In this document: piece by piece, positions 7,294 through 16,631 of the stretch
Layout: the number at the start of each line of letters is the position of its first letter
Numbering within the stretch: the first letter of the stretch is position 1
Origin: an uncultured Prevotella sp.
GTDB taxonomy: Bacteria; Bacteroidota; Bacteroidia; Bacteroidales; Bacteroidaceae
NCBI GenBank assembly: GCA_905234355.1
Contig: CAJOHP010000089.1
Location: forward strand, 1-24,717
Length of the DNA: 24,717 bases
Direction: 5' to 3'
Made by a program: the position numbers and the translations under genes
The notes under the pieces: generated by a model
What the model was told of the DNA's origin: nothing
The model's input: only the letters and a program-made list of their open reading frames with translations
Databases searched by the model: none

Positions 7294-8884
7294 TTATTTG
7301 CAAGCTACTATCTGGTAGTTCTCGATGGTGCGGCGGTCTTTGCTGATGTTCAAGCCGACGGCAAAGACTGGGCGCTTGTCTTGGGCGAAACGCACGGCAT
7401 AGTCTTTCGCCAGAATCTGTGCCGTGGCCTCCTGTGCACACTTTCCGAACTTAAACTCCAGGATGTAGATGGCATCCTGCATCTTCAGCGCGATGTCGAA
7501 GCGTCCGTCACTAGTCTGCCCCTCAGCCTCCACGTCGGCGCCGATACCCACCATCAGCGCATAGAACAACGCCTCGTAGAACTGCTCGCTTTGACTTTTA
7601 TCCGTGATACTGTAGGGTATGCCAGCGTACCACTTGCGCACGCTCTCGAGAAACTCCTCGAAAGTGATCTTCTTGTCACGCAGATCCCACATAGCATTGT
7701 CCATGCGGCTCCTGCTGCCGACATACTCTGCACAATAATAGTTGTATAGCGCTCCCCCGAAACCGTCGCGCACCTCGGCGTTGGGAAAACCGAGCGTGAA
7801 GCGCTTGCGCTGGTAGTCATAGTCCTTGATGGTGAGGTAGCCGCTCTGGAAGAGCACGGGTATGGGGTCGGTGATGCGCTCCGTGGGGGCGTCGAACACA
7901 CTCTTTTCGGCAGTGAAGCCCTCTAAGTCGGGCATGACGATGTGCTTCATCCGCAACAGGTTGATGAGCGACGAGGGCGTGCCCGTCGAGAACCAGTAGT
8001 TGTCTATCCATCCACGGTCGAAGGCGTAGAAGAGGCTCCACGGATTGTAGATGTCAGTCATCCGGTCGGTAAAGTGGTAGCCGTCGTACATACGTTTCAA
8101 CTCGGCCACTACTTCATCGTAGCTCATGGGCTGGCGCCGACGCTGCCCCATGCGCTCGGCCAGCTGCTCGATGTCGGGCTTCAGCTGCGTGAAGAGCTCT
8201 TCCTCGGTGATGCCGCAGATGCCCTCGAAGTCGGGTTCGAAGGTCAGGTCGGTCAGGTTGTTCAGTTCGCTGAACACCGAAAGCTGCGAGAACTTCGAGA
8301 TGCCCGTCAGAAACACGAAGCGCAGATACTGCGACATGCCCTTCAGCGGCGAAAAGAGGTCGCGCACACGCTGCCGCAGGTAGTCCTGCAGCTCTGGCTT
8401 GTGGATGCTGTCGAGCATCGGCGCGTCGTACTCGTCGATGAGCACCACCACCTTCTGGCCCGTCTGCTCGTAGGCTTTCCTGATTATGGCCGACAGGCGG
8501 TCGCTGAGGTTCTCGCCCTTGCCGTCTGGCAGGCCGTAGTCACGCTCATACCATTTCAGTATTCCGCCGCAGATGCTGTCAACGCTCTTCTCGTCGTAGT
8601 ACTTGCCCAACGACAGGTCCAGCCGCAGCACGGGGTACTGCGTCCACTCCGTCTCCAACTTCTCCACAGCCATGCCACGGAACAGCTCGCGCCGCCCCTC
8701 GAAGTAGCACTGCAGCGTACTGATCAGCAGTGACTTGCCGAAGCGCCGCGGACGGCTCAGGAAGTAGTTGATGCCGCCGTGGTGCGCCAGTTCATAGACG
8801 TAGGCCGTCTTGTCCACGTAGACAGCCTTCCAAAAGGTTCGGCAGCCATTGCTGCCCGATGCCGTAGATTCTCTTCTCTGCCAT
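7294..8884 (-). pseudogene. AAA-ATPase-like / PD-(D/E)XK nuclease-like protein, frameshifted near its N-terminus
   Basis: The long frame (538 codons counted from a TTG at 8910) has the two-domain layout of the common Bacteroidales AAA-ATPase-like plus PDDEXK_9 family. It shows VYVDKTAYVYEL, an atypical Walker A region (FLSRPRRFGKSLLIST), Walker B (VVVLIDEYDAPML) and a C-terminal nuclease-like core with GRFD (about 469-472) and EFK (about 485-487). The proper family start is not in that frame. An ATG at 8884-8882 gives MAEKRIYGIGQQWLPNLLEG, and the frames part at about 8821-8825 (GGCTGTCTAC). Two extra bases (TGTGT instead of TGT) would restore a continuous protein. The TTG at 8910 lies inside a promoter-like TATATTTG and is an unlikely start. 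The function of the family is unsettled; nuclease or toxin roles have been suggested. It may be inactive, or the indel may be a sequencing error. Confidence 0.75.
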
Positions 8885-8907
8885 AGCTCGTTGCGTGTTT
8901 CCGACTG

Positions 8908-8915
8908 CAAATATA
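8908..8915 (-). promoter_or_regulatory. -7 element (TATATTTG) of the ATPase/nuclease gene
   Basis: An exact TAnnTTTG match on the minus strand, 23 bp before the ATG at 8884. It supports 8884 as the ancestral start. No convincing -33 TTG is visible. Confidence 0.4.
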
Positions 8916-9073
8916 CGAAATATTTTGGAATATCAGCACATGTCGCGCTTGTTTTTCAGGTTCCGCAAGATGATGTATGGGCAATGCTGTCTGGTACAAA
9001 CAGCATTACGACAGCAGTGGGGACAGGCATAATTGCCGACATTACACAAAAGCTGGGTGCAACAGTCTATTTG

Positions 9074-9125
9074 CAAAAAGCAAAAAAAGCAGATCCCTGC
9101 AAAGCACTTTGTGCTGCAGGGATCT
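9074..9125 (-). terminator. Rho-independent terminator of fusA
   Basis: The stem AGATCCCTGC / GCAGGGATCT (9091-9100 with 9116-9125) encloses a second stem AGCAC / GTGCT with a TTT loop. On the minus strand it is followed by a T-rich tract (complement of 9074-9089). It lies 31 nt after the fusA stop. Confidence 0.85.
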
Positions 9126-9156
9126 GTCCAAAGGTAGAAAAAATAGTCGGAAAATC

Positions 9157-11283
<2,127 letters not shown>

Positions 11284-11317
11284 CGTAAATCTTTAAACCT
11301 TAAATATTAGGAAACAA

Positions 11318-11401
11318 ATTGGCGCCAATTATGATAAACCCGCTATGCCTCCGGCCATAATGCCGCTGGAGCATAAAACATTTGTCATAATTCGTGCCAA
11401 T
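11318..11401 (-). promoter_or_regulatory. Large two-tier hairpin in the rpsG-fusA spacer
   Basis: The outer arms 11318-11334 and 11385-11401 are complementary at 15 of 17 positions. An inner stem pairs TATGC, TCC and GGC (11344-11355) with GCC, GGA and GCATA (11362-11375). The left arm also lies within a perfect 14-bp palindrome, AATTGGCGCCAATT (11317-11330). It sits 35-118 nt ahead of the fusA start and could be a translational control leader, a processing site, or a small mobile repeat. Confidence 0.6.
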
Positions 11402-11438
11402 CCGTTTCAGTTAAAATAATTTTATGTCTTGTCGATGA

Positions 11439-11915
11439 TTAGAAGCGGAAGTGAGCGAATGCGCGGTTAGCCTCGGCCATGCGGTGCATGTCCTCCTTAC
11501 GCTTGAAGGCGCCGCCCTGGTTGTTGAATGCGTCCATAATCTCGGCAGCGAGCTTGTCGGCCATCGACTTGCCGCTGCGCTTGCGTGCGAAGTTGATCAT
11601 GTTCTTCATCGACACGCTCTCCTTGCGGTCGGGGCGTATCTCCATAGGCACCTGGAAGGTGGCGCCACCAATGCGGCGGCTCTTCACCTCCACCTGCGGG
11701 GTGATGTTGTCCAGAGCCTGCTTCCAGATCTCCAGGGGAGTCTTCTCGGCGTCCTTCATCTTGGCCTTCACAATCTCGAGCGAGTTGTAGAAGATTTCAT
11801 ACGAGATGGACTTCTTGCCGTCATACATCAGGTGATTGACAAACTTCGACACTTTCTTGTCGTTGAACACGGGATCGGGCAGGACCACGCGCTTCTTTGG
11901 TTTTGCTTTTCTCAT
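11439..11915 (-). CDS. rpsG: 30S ribosomal protein S7
   Basis: 158 residues, begins MRKAKPKKRVVLPDPVFNDK. It shows the S7 hallmarks KFVNHLMYDGKKSISYEIFY, QALDNITPQVEVKSRRIGGA (the 16S-binding region) and the C-terminal RKEDMHRMAEANRAFAHFRF. It nucleates assembly of the 30S head by binding the 3' domain of 16S rRNA. In E. coli S7 also represses its own cistron by binding the rpsL-rpsG spacer; the corresponding spacer here is long (409 bp) and contains strong inverted repeats. fusA follows after 155 bp. Confidence 0.98.
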   Translation of the reverse strand: MRKAKPKKRVVLPDPVFNDKKVSKFVNHLMYDGKKSISYEIFYNSLEIVKAKMKDAEKTPLEIWKQALDNITPQVEVKSRRIGGATFQVPMEIRPDRKESVSMKNMINFARKRSGKSMADKLAAEIMDAFNNQGGAFKRKEDMHRMAEANRAFAHFRF

Positions 11916-12324
11916 TTTGTTTTGTTCATTGTTTTTGTCTGCTTGGGGCTGTTCTTCGTCTGATCTTCAACGTCCACACCCGGACATTTACTCAACCTTT
12001 CTCCTTAACAATTGGCCGGCGTGGTTTCTTTTTTTCCGTCGGCTTAGCTGTCAGCCTTGGCCTCGCACTGTCTTTCTCGGCTTCTGCGGCTGCACAGCAT
12101 CCTCCAGCAAAACGTTGTTTTTTTTCTTTTTTTGTGCTTGCGGCTTCTCGTCGCTGCAAGACTTTGGTTGAAGGGTTTCTGAGTCTTTGAGTTCCTTGCA
12201 TTGCTCGGTGGCAATGGCAAGCATCATGTGTAGTGTTGTTTCCTCCTTCAGTTCTGAGCCTGCTCATCACCGAGCACCCATAAACTTAAAAACTCAGAAA
12301 CTCACCTTCCGTGCCGCCCGGTGC
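11916..12324. other. Long rpsL-rpsG spacer, no convincing gene
   Basis: 409 bp. The minus (transcribed) strand is purine-rich with runs of A in 11990-12150. A Lys/Arg-rich open frame at 11992-12270 (minus) begins MMSRLRTEGGNNTTHDACHC, but it looks like low-complexity sequence and overlaps the hairpin at 12175-12301, so I do not call it a gene. The main feature is that nested inverted repeat. Confidence 0.6.
12175..12301 (-). promoter_or_regulatory. Nested inverted-repeat structure in the rpsL-rpsG spacer
   Basis: The outer arms 12175-12193 and 12283-12301 pair at 17 of 19 positions. Inside them TGCTCGGTG (12202-12210) pairs perfectly with CACCGAGCA (12268-12276). The resulting hairpin of about 127 nt lies in the transcribed leader between rpsL and rpsG. 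Possible roles are S7 autoregulation, RNA processing, or a small inserted repeat element. Confidence 0.6.
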
Positions 12325-12705
12325 TTACTTCTTGGCCTTGGGCCTCTTGGCACCATACTTCGAGCGACGCTGTGTGCGGTTGGCCACACCGGCGGTATCG
12401 AGCGTACCGCGCACGATGTGATAGCGCACGCCGGGGAGGTCCTTCACACGACCGCCGCGCACGAGCACGATGCTGTGCTCCTGCAGGTTGTGTCCCTCGC
12501 CGGGGATGTAACTGTTGACTTCCTTCTGGTTAGTCAGACGAACACGGGCTACCTTACGCATAGCCGAATTAGGCTTCTTGGGGGTCGTCGTGTAGACACG
12601 CACGCAGACGCCACGACGCTGAGGACAGCTGTCCAGCGCGGGCGACTTCGACTTGTCGACGATTACCTTTCTGCCTTTGCGAACCAATTGTGAAATTGTA
12701 GGCAT
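12325..12705 (-). CDS. rpsL: 30S ribosomal protein S12
   Basis: 126 residues, begins MPTISQLVRKGRKVIVDKSK. It carries the decoding-centre loops TTTPKKPNSAMRKVARVRLT (the lysines where streptomycin-resistance changes occur are wild type) and GGRVKDLPGVRYHIVRGTLD. The basic tail is RSKYGAKRPKAKK. It contributes to decoding accuracy in the 30S A site. It is the first gene of the rpsL-rpsG-fusA cluster. Its 5' leader holds a small hairpin, TGGCC-ACA-GGCCA (12765-12777), just after the likely transcription start. Confidence 0.98.
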   Translation of the reverse strand: MPTISQLVRKGRKVIVDKSKSPALDSCPQRRGVCVRVYTTTPKKPNSAMRKVARVRLTNQKEVNSYIPGEGHNLQEHSIVLVRGGRVKDLPGVRYHIVRGTLDTAGVANRTQRRSKYGAKRPKAKK

Positions 12706-12788
12706 AATTACTTTTACTTTAGTTATTTATATATTATTTTGTTTGTATTCAATTAGTTACAATATGGCCACAGGCCACAATCGGGGTG

Positions 12789-12796
12789 CAAAGGTA
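12789..12796 (-). promoter_or_regulatory. -7 element (TACCTTTG) upstream of rpsL
   Basis: An exact TAnnTTTG match on the minus strand. Transcription starting near 12782 would give a leader of about 77 nt. The expected -33 TTG is not obvious. Confidence 0.5.
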
Positions 12797-12997
12797 CAAA
12801 TTATTTCTTATATCACCTAATATATATACGACGAATCGTGCTGTAATTACGAAAAATTAACTGAATACATGTTTTTTAACCATCCTGCAATGGCTTTTTG
12901 ATGATACCACCTGCCATCGTTGTTTCTTCTCAGTGGCAGGTCGCGCTGTAGCGACGGGCTGTTATGTCAGTCGGAATACCCTGTGCGGTGTTAGGCC

Positions 12998-13079
12998 GTA
13001 GGGACGGGCTTCATGCCTGTCCGACAGCGCAACGCCTATCTGCCGGCTATAGCGGACAGGCATAAAGCCCAGTCCCTAC
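12998..13079. repeat. Two copies of the dispersed hairpin repeat facing each other
   Basis: 12998-13023 is a reverse-orientation copy (GTAGGGACGGGCTTCATGCC ...). 13053-13079 is a forward copy with one extra A before GTCCC. The two are inverted around 29 bp, so the pair could fold into one long stem like a miniature element. Confidence 0.8.
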
Positions 13080-13130
13080 AGCGGCGACCACAGACTATAC
13101 TCACGGCAGACAGGCGCTAGAAAAACATGC

Positions 13131-13168
13131 GGTAGGGACCCGCTTCACAGGTGAAGCAAGTCCCTACC
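13131..13168 (-). terminator. Hairpin after the DUF3467 gene, probable terminator, related to the repeat family
   Basis: GGTAGGGAC and GCTTCAC pair with GTGAAGC and GTCCCTACC around AG, separated by a CC/AA mismatch. It lies 25 nt downstream of the DUF3467 stop on the minus strand. The GTAGGGAC ends show kinship to the dispersed repeats. No T-run follows, so termination is uncertain. Confidence 0.5.
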
Positions 13169-13193
13169 AGCAGAGTTACGACGCGTCGCAGTA

Positions 13194-13529
13194 TCAGGCC
13201 TCGCCCTTGTTGCCGTTCACGTTGAAGGGGGCAATGGTGCGGGGCTCCTGCTGCTGTGCCTGTGCCAGCTTGATCTGGCCGAACTGGTGCTCGTAGCGCA
13301 TGATGTTCTCCTGCAGGGCGCCGAGCAGACGCTTGGCATGCTCGGGAGCCAGTATCACGCGGCTGCGCACCTGGGCCTTGGGCAGGCCGGGCAGCATGCG
13401 GGCGAAGTCGACGATGAACTCCGACGACGAGTGGGTGATGATGGCAAAGTTGGCATACTCGCCCTGAGCCTTGTCGGGCGTGAGCTCTATCTGCAGCCCT
13501 TGCTGCTGCTTCTGATCTTTTTCGTTCAT
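13194..13529 (-). CDS. DUF3467 family protein
   Basis: 111 residues. The conserved core is YANFAIITHSSSEFIVDFAR, followed by MLPGLPKAQVRSRVILAPEH and AKRLLGALQENIMRYEHQFG, flanked by Gln-rich ends. I recognise this as the small DUF3467 family, widespread in Bacteroidota and of unknown function. From memory, in Bacteroides it sits between rpoC and rpsL. Here it keeps its place upstream of rpsL, but rpoBC are not in the window and a repeat cluster separates it from rpsL. It has its own strong promoter (13579-13609). Confidence 0.88.
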   Translation of the reverse strand: MNEKDQKQQQGLQIELTPDKAQGEYANFAIITHSSSEFIVDFARMLPGLPKAQVRSRVILAPEHAKRLLGALQENIMRYEHQFGQIKLAQAQQQEPRTIAPFNVNGNKGEA

Positions 13530-13578
13530 GGGTTTTAGTTTTTTACGTTTTAGTGAGTATTATGAAAAAATCGGAGCG

Positions 13579-13609
13579 CAAAGGTACGCTTTTTTCCCGA
13601 CTCCCGCAA
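13579..13609 (-). promoter_or_regulatory. Bacteroidetes-type promoter of the DUF3467 gene
   Basis: Minus strand TTG at 13609-13607, a 20-nt spacer, then TACCTTTG at 13586-13579. This fits the consensus fully. Predicted start of transcription is near 13572, about 43 nt before the ATG at 13529. Confidence 0.7.
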
Positions 13610-13626
13610 CTTTATGGGCAGAAAAA

Positions 13627-13881
13627 TCACGATAAACCGTAATACACCTTATTATATATATAGATGAGGCGGGCGGAAGTGCTCCGTATCGTCACCCGCT
13701 GAATGATGCCGCCGCTGACGGTCATGATCACGCCTGCGTTGATGGTCAGCGTGGCGTCGGCGCTGATGGTAATCGCGCCGAGGTTTTCATTCGTTGTTGC
13801 GGTGTAGGTTCCGCCAGTCCAGTCTGCCCAAGCGCTGGTCACTGTCACCATCAGCAGGGCGAGAATTGAAAAAATTCCGAG
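13627..13881 (-). pseudogene. Remnant of a secreted protein gene (signal peptide without its start)
   Basis: The frame reads IFSILALLMVTVTSAWA followed by DWTGGTYTATTNENLGAITI and a short Thr/Ile-rich stretch, ending at 13627. This is a Sec signal peptide hydrophobic core with an AWA-type cleavage site, but the initiating Met and basic residues (expected MKK) are gone and a TAG stands at 13884-13882. The only ATG (13851) is inside the hydrophobic core. The mature part (ADATLTINAGVIMTVSGGI) resembles the beginning of a repetitive surface protein and stops after about 55 residues. A dispersed repeat copy begins 17 bp upstream of the break. I call it a decayed fragment; a functional 74-residue peptide is unlikely. 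Confidence 0.6.
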
Positions 13882-13900
13882 CTATGCGGTACGTTTTTTT

Positions 13901-13926
13901 CGGACAGGCATAAAGCCCGTCCCTAC
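13901..13926 (+). repeat. Dispersed 26-bp hairpin repeat
   Basis: GGACAGGC pairs with GCCCGTCC across an A/T-rich loop, with one G-U type pair on the opposite strand. It is identical to the copy at 13950-13975. Confidence 0.9.
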
Positions 13927-13949
13927 AACGAGACAACCCGCGTGGTGCT

Positions 13950-13975
13950 CGGACAGGCATAAAGCCCGTCCCTAC
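13950..13975 (+). repeat. Dispersed 26-bp hairpin repeat, identical second copy
   Basis: Exactly the same 26 bases as at 13901-13926, offset by 49 bp. The spacer (ACCCGCGTGGTGCT before the repeat) resembles the sequence before the 6071 copy, suggesting a repeat unit of about 49 bp. Confidence 0.9.
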
Positions 13976-14085
13976 TGTGTGCCGACATCTTGCATAAGCA
14001 GAGTATAAGAACCAGAACGCCCCATCTCGGAAGCAGACTGTCTAAAACAAGGGCGAAACCATGCAGTCGGCAAAGCCCGAGCGAC

Positions 14086-14141
14086 AGACCCCACCCCCGG
14101 CCCTCCCCCCTGTTAGGGGGACGGTGTCGGGGGTGGGGTCT
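14086..14141. repeat. GC-rich long hairpin after the LruC gene; minus strand also fits a G-quadruplex pattern
   Basis: The 14-bp arms AGACCCCACCCCCG (14086-14099) and CGGGGGTGGGGTCT (14128-14141) are perfectly complementary, and inside them CCCCC pairs with GGGGG. It lies about 35 nt downstream of the LruC stop on the minus strand, where it could act as a 3' end or terminator; no T-run follows. On the minus strand, complement of 14089-14110, four G-runs are separated by 1-2 nt. Confidence 0.75.
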
Positions 14142-14175
14142 ATATAATATATAATAATGTATGTGCGCGAGGGGC

Positions 14176-16362
14176 TTATCTCACCACCTTGTCGGCGACG
14201 GGATACTTATACCACTCGTTGTCGTTGACGCCCTCTACCCAGTCCTTGATGAGGGGGTAGGCCGTCGTGATGTTGACCTGCTCGATGGGCCACTGCCAAT
14301 TGCCGGGGATGATGAGTGCCTGCGGTGCCTGGCCCTTGACGCTGGCCGAGCCCACGGTGAGCGAGACGTTGTTGTCCTTCTTCACCACGATGCTGAACTT
14401 CTGGAGGTCGGCCACCGAGGTCATGTCTATCTCGGTGCTGTCGATGATCTCGCCGCGGGGGTTCTGCGTGTTGGTGATGACGCCGTTGGTCTTGGTGAAG
14501 AGCGTCTGCGTGTCGTACTTCACGTCGACGCTCAGCTCGCCGCCGGCGGCCATGAAGTAGACCATGGCCTTCTGCTGCTGCACGCGGTGTGCCACGTAGA
14601 GGACAACGTCGTTGAAGTCGAAGTCGCCTATGGAGCCGAGGTCCTCGAAGGCTATGCTATACATCACGGGTGCTGCGGGAGGCACGATACCGCCGCCGCT
14701 TCCCCATGTGGCAGCACACTCGCCGGGCTTGGTGGAGAAGCCGGAGGAAGCGAAGGGAGCGCCCACGACGCCGGCATTGTCGAGCACGTAGGTGGGCTGC
14801 ACGCCGCTGTTGCCGGCACCGAGGTCGACAATCTCGCGGATGGCGTAGGTGATCTGCCCTGTCATCTCGAGCGAGTGCAGGTGTCCGGCCACGGTGGTGG
14901 TGCCGCCCAGACGCACGTAGGCCTTGTCGGAGGCCTTCATCGTGCGGAAGCCCTGGTAGGTGCCGTCGCCCTGTGCGGCCCAGTCGGTGCTGCCCAGGAT
15001 GTTGAAGCCGGAGTTGTTGCCCATGTTGACGATGAAGTTGTCGAAGTCGGCCGTCTCGGCCACGATGTAGCTGTTGTCCATGAGGTTGAACTCGCCGTCG
15101 TACATGTGGGCATTGCCATTGACCTGCAGCTGGCAGAAGTTGTAGAACGTGGAGTTCTTGGCGCTGAACGCCATGGGTCCGGTGACGTAGTGGCCCTTGT
15201 TGATCCAGTATATCTTCTGCTGCGTCACGCTGGTCTCGCCCTGCACGGTGGTGTTGCCCTCGTTGTAGAAGTTGGCGCAGCTGTTCAGCTCAAATTTGCC
15301 CTTGATGTCCAGGTCGCCGAAGTTGTAGAAGAAGGAGCGGTGCCCGTCGCCGGGCTTGCTGGTGATGTTGGTAGCGTGTATCTCGCCCTCGTTGTAGACC
15401 ACGGCGTCCTGGTTGGCCTCGAAGTTAGCCTTCTTGAAGTTGAGCACGCCGCGGTTGTATATCTTGCCGCCGCCGTCCTGCTTGTAGAGCTTCTCGGCGT
15501 TGTAGTTGAGCGTGGCGGTGGCGCTGACGTAGATCTCGAGGTTGTTGATGTATTCGTCCATGTTGAAGTCGAGCGTGGCGCCCGGCAGCACGTAGATGCG
15601 TGCCTGGTTGATGCTCTTGCCGTTTTTCACGTCGAGCGTGACGTTGCCGCTCACGTAGAAGTCGCGGCTTCCAGTCCAGAGGTGCAGGCTGTAGGTGCCG
15701 TCGTTGAGCTTGAAGGCAGTAGCACTCTGCATGGCGTTCTCGTCGATGCTTCCGCCCCAGTCTGCCCTGGCGAAGTCGCTGGGCACTTTAGCGTTGGCGG
15801 GGATGTCGGCAGCGGTCTTGTAGTAGCTGTCGGTGTTCTCGAAGGTGAAGGGATCGCCGCTGACCACGGCGCTGGCACGACGGGCGCTGCTGGCTGTGGG
15901 CACGCTGAACGAGGCCACGTATTTGTCGCCGTCGAGTCGTGCGCCGGCCACAAACTGCTGCTCGGCATCAGCACGCATCACGTAGACCACGTCGGTGGCC
16001 TTGGAGGTGGTCACGTCGACGGTGGCGGTGGTGCCGCCCTTGGCCGTGATGGTGGCCAGCAGGGTGCTCTGCTTGCTCACGGCAGGATTCTCAGAGCACA
16101 CGTAGAGCGTGTAGTCTTTGGTGGCATCGCCGCCCACACTCACGCTCACGCCGCGTGTAGCCAGCAGGTTCCAGTCCTGGTTGGCATTGACCTGACCCAC
16201 GTTGCTGGCAAACTTCTCGGCATAGGTGGCGTTGGCCTTCTGCGCTGCCTCACGCTGGGCTATGCCCGCATCGTAGAAGTCGGTCTCCTTGTTGGCACAG
16301 CCCACGATGCTGGCGCAGGCCGTCAGGGCCATCAGCCCTCTCACATAGAATTTCTTCATCAT
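14176..16362 (-). CDS. LruC-domain surface lipoprotein (A)
   Basis: 728 residues. The N-terminus MMKKFYVRGLMALTACASIV ends in a lipobox before Cys22 (IVGC), so it should be an outer-membrane-anchored lipoprotein. Residues about 240-500 form a string of 'YNxG / NxG' and 'LxF' strands (KIYNRGVLNFKKANF, VVYNEGEIHATNI, ANFYNEGNTTVQGE) typical of a right-handed beta-helix. The C-terminal LruC domain has the acidic signature DFDFNDVV (about 580-587) inside FEDLGSIGDFDFNDVVLYV. The protein ends with EWYKYPVADKVVR. The acidic motif suggests calcium binding, which is inferred. Function is unknown; the domain is named after a Leptospira lipoprotein. It is divergent from a related gene at 16632, sharing a 269-bp spacer. 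Confidence 0.88.
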   Translation of the reverse strand: MMKKFYVRGLMALTACASIVGCANKETDFYDAGIAQREAAQKANATYAEKFASNVGQVNANQDWNLLATRGVSVSVGGDATKDYTLYVCSENPAVSKQSTLLATITAKGGTTATVDVTTSKATDVVYVMRADAEQQFVAGARLDGDKYVASFSVPTASSARRASAVVSGDPFTFENTDSYYKTAADIPANAKVPSDFARADWGGSIDENAMQSATAFKLNDGTYSLHLWTGSRDFYVSGNVTLDVKNGKSINQARIYVLPGATLDFNMDEYINNLEIYVSATATLNYNAEKLYKQDGGGKIYNRGVLNFKKANFEANQDAVVYNEGEIHATNITSKPGDGHRSFFYNFGDLDIKGKFELNSCANFYNEGNTTVQGETSVTQQKIYWINKGHYVTGPMAFSAKNSTFYNFCQLQVNGNAHMYDGEFNLMDNSYIVAETADFDNFIVNMGNNSGFNILGSTDWAAQGDGTYQGFRTMKASDKAYVRLGGTTTVAGHLHSLEMTGQITYAIREIVDLGAGNSGVQPTYVLDNAGVVGAPFASSGFSTKPGECAATWGSGGGIVPPAAPVMYSIAFEDLGSIGDFDFNDVVLYVAHRVQQQKAMVYFMAAGGELSVDVKYDTQTLFTKTNGVITNTQNPRGEIIDSTEIDMTSVADLQKFSIVVKKDNNVSLTVGSASVKGQAPQALIIPGNWQWPIEQVNITTAYPLIKDWVEGVNDNEWYKYPVADKVVR

Positions 16363-16422
16363 ACTAAAAAATATTAAGTGTTAACGATATTTACGGTTGC
16401 AAACGTGTGCAATGGACACGCG

Positions 16423-16438
16423 ACAGGCTAAAGCCTGT
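16423..16438. repeat. Palindrome ACAGGCT-AA-AGCCTGT in the leader of LruC gene A
   Basis: A perfect 7-bp inverted repeat 61 bp upstream of the minus-strand gene and just downstream of its likely promoter. It could be an operator or leader hairpin, or a degenerate relative of the GGACAGGC repeat family. Confidence 0.5.
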
Positions 16439-16454
16439 AATCTCTTTTCGTTTG

Positions 16455-16462
16455 CAAATATA
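16455..16462 (-). promoter_or_regulatory. -7 element (TATATTTG) for LruC gene A
   Basis: An exact TAnnTTTG match on the minus strand, 93 bp before the start at 16362. No clear -33 TTG. Confidence 0.4.
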
Positions 16463-16590
16463 CGCAAAATATGCAGAAGGAAGCCCTTATGTGGTGTTAA
16501 AAAGAATTAAAACGTGCTTATTGTCGTAAAAAAACGACGCCACAGACACAAAAAAAGGAGTGCAGGCGAACGACTTAGTGTTTTTTTTCT

Positions 16591-16598
16591 TAATTTTG
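16591..16598 (+). promoter_or_regulatory. -7 element (TAATTTTG) for LruC gene B
   Basis: An exact TAnnTTTG match 33 bp before the ATG at 16632. No clear -33 TTG at the expected place. Confidence 0.45.
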
Positions 16599-16631
16599 CA
16601 ACCAAGTATATACACTAAACACTTGCGCAAG

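Larger units (their letters stand above)
12706..13193. other. rpsL leader and promoter plus a repeat cluster
   Basis: 488 bp with no gene seen. 12706-12870 is AT-rich and contains the rpsL promoter region. 12945-13168 is a cluster of GGGAC-type hairpin repeats, including a weak, diverged copy near 12948-12975. Confidence 0.65.

Noticed and set aside
8916..9073. Possible gene fragment or degenerate repeat between the ATPase start and the fusA terminator (reads AMLSGTNSITTAVGTG on plus; contains GGGACAGGCATAA)
   Set aside because: Too short and without start, stop or homologue I can name; the resemblance to the dispersed repeat covers only about 12 bases.
11992..12270. 92-codon Lys/Arg-rich frame (minus) in the rpsL-rpsG spacer
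   Set aside because: Composition follows the purine-rich spacer, it overlaps the strong inverted repeat, and no family is recognisable.
14161..16377. 738-codon open frame on the plus strand opposite LruC gene A
   Set aside because: Low-complexity Val/Gly/His composition typical of antisense frames; the minus strand encodes a clear lipoprotein.
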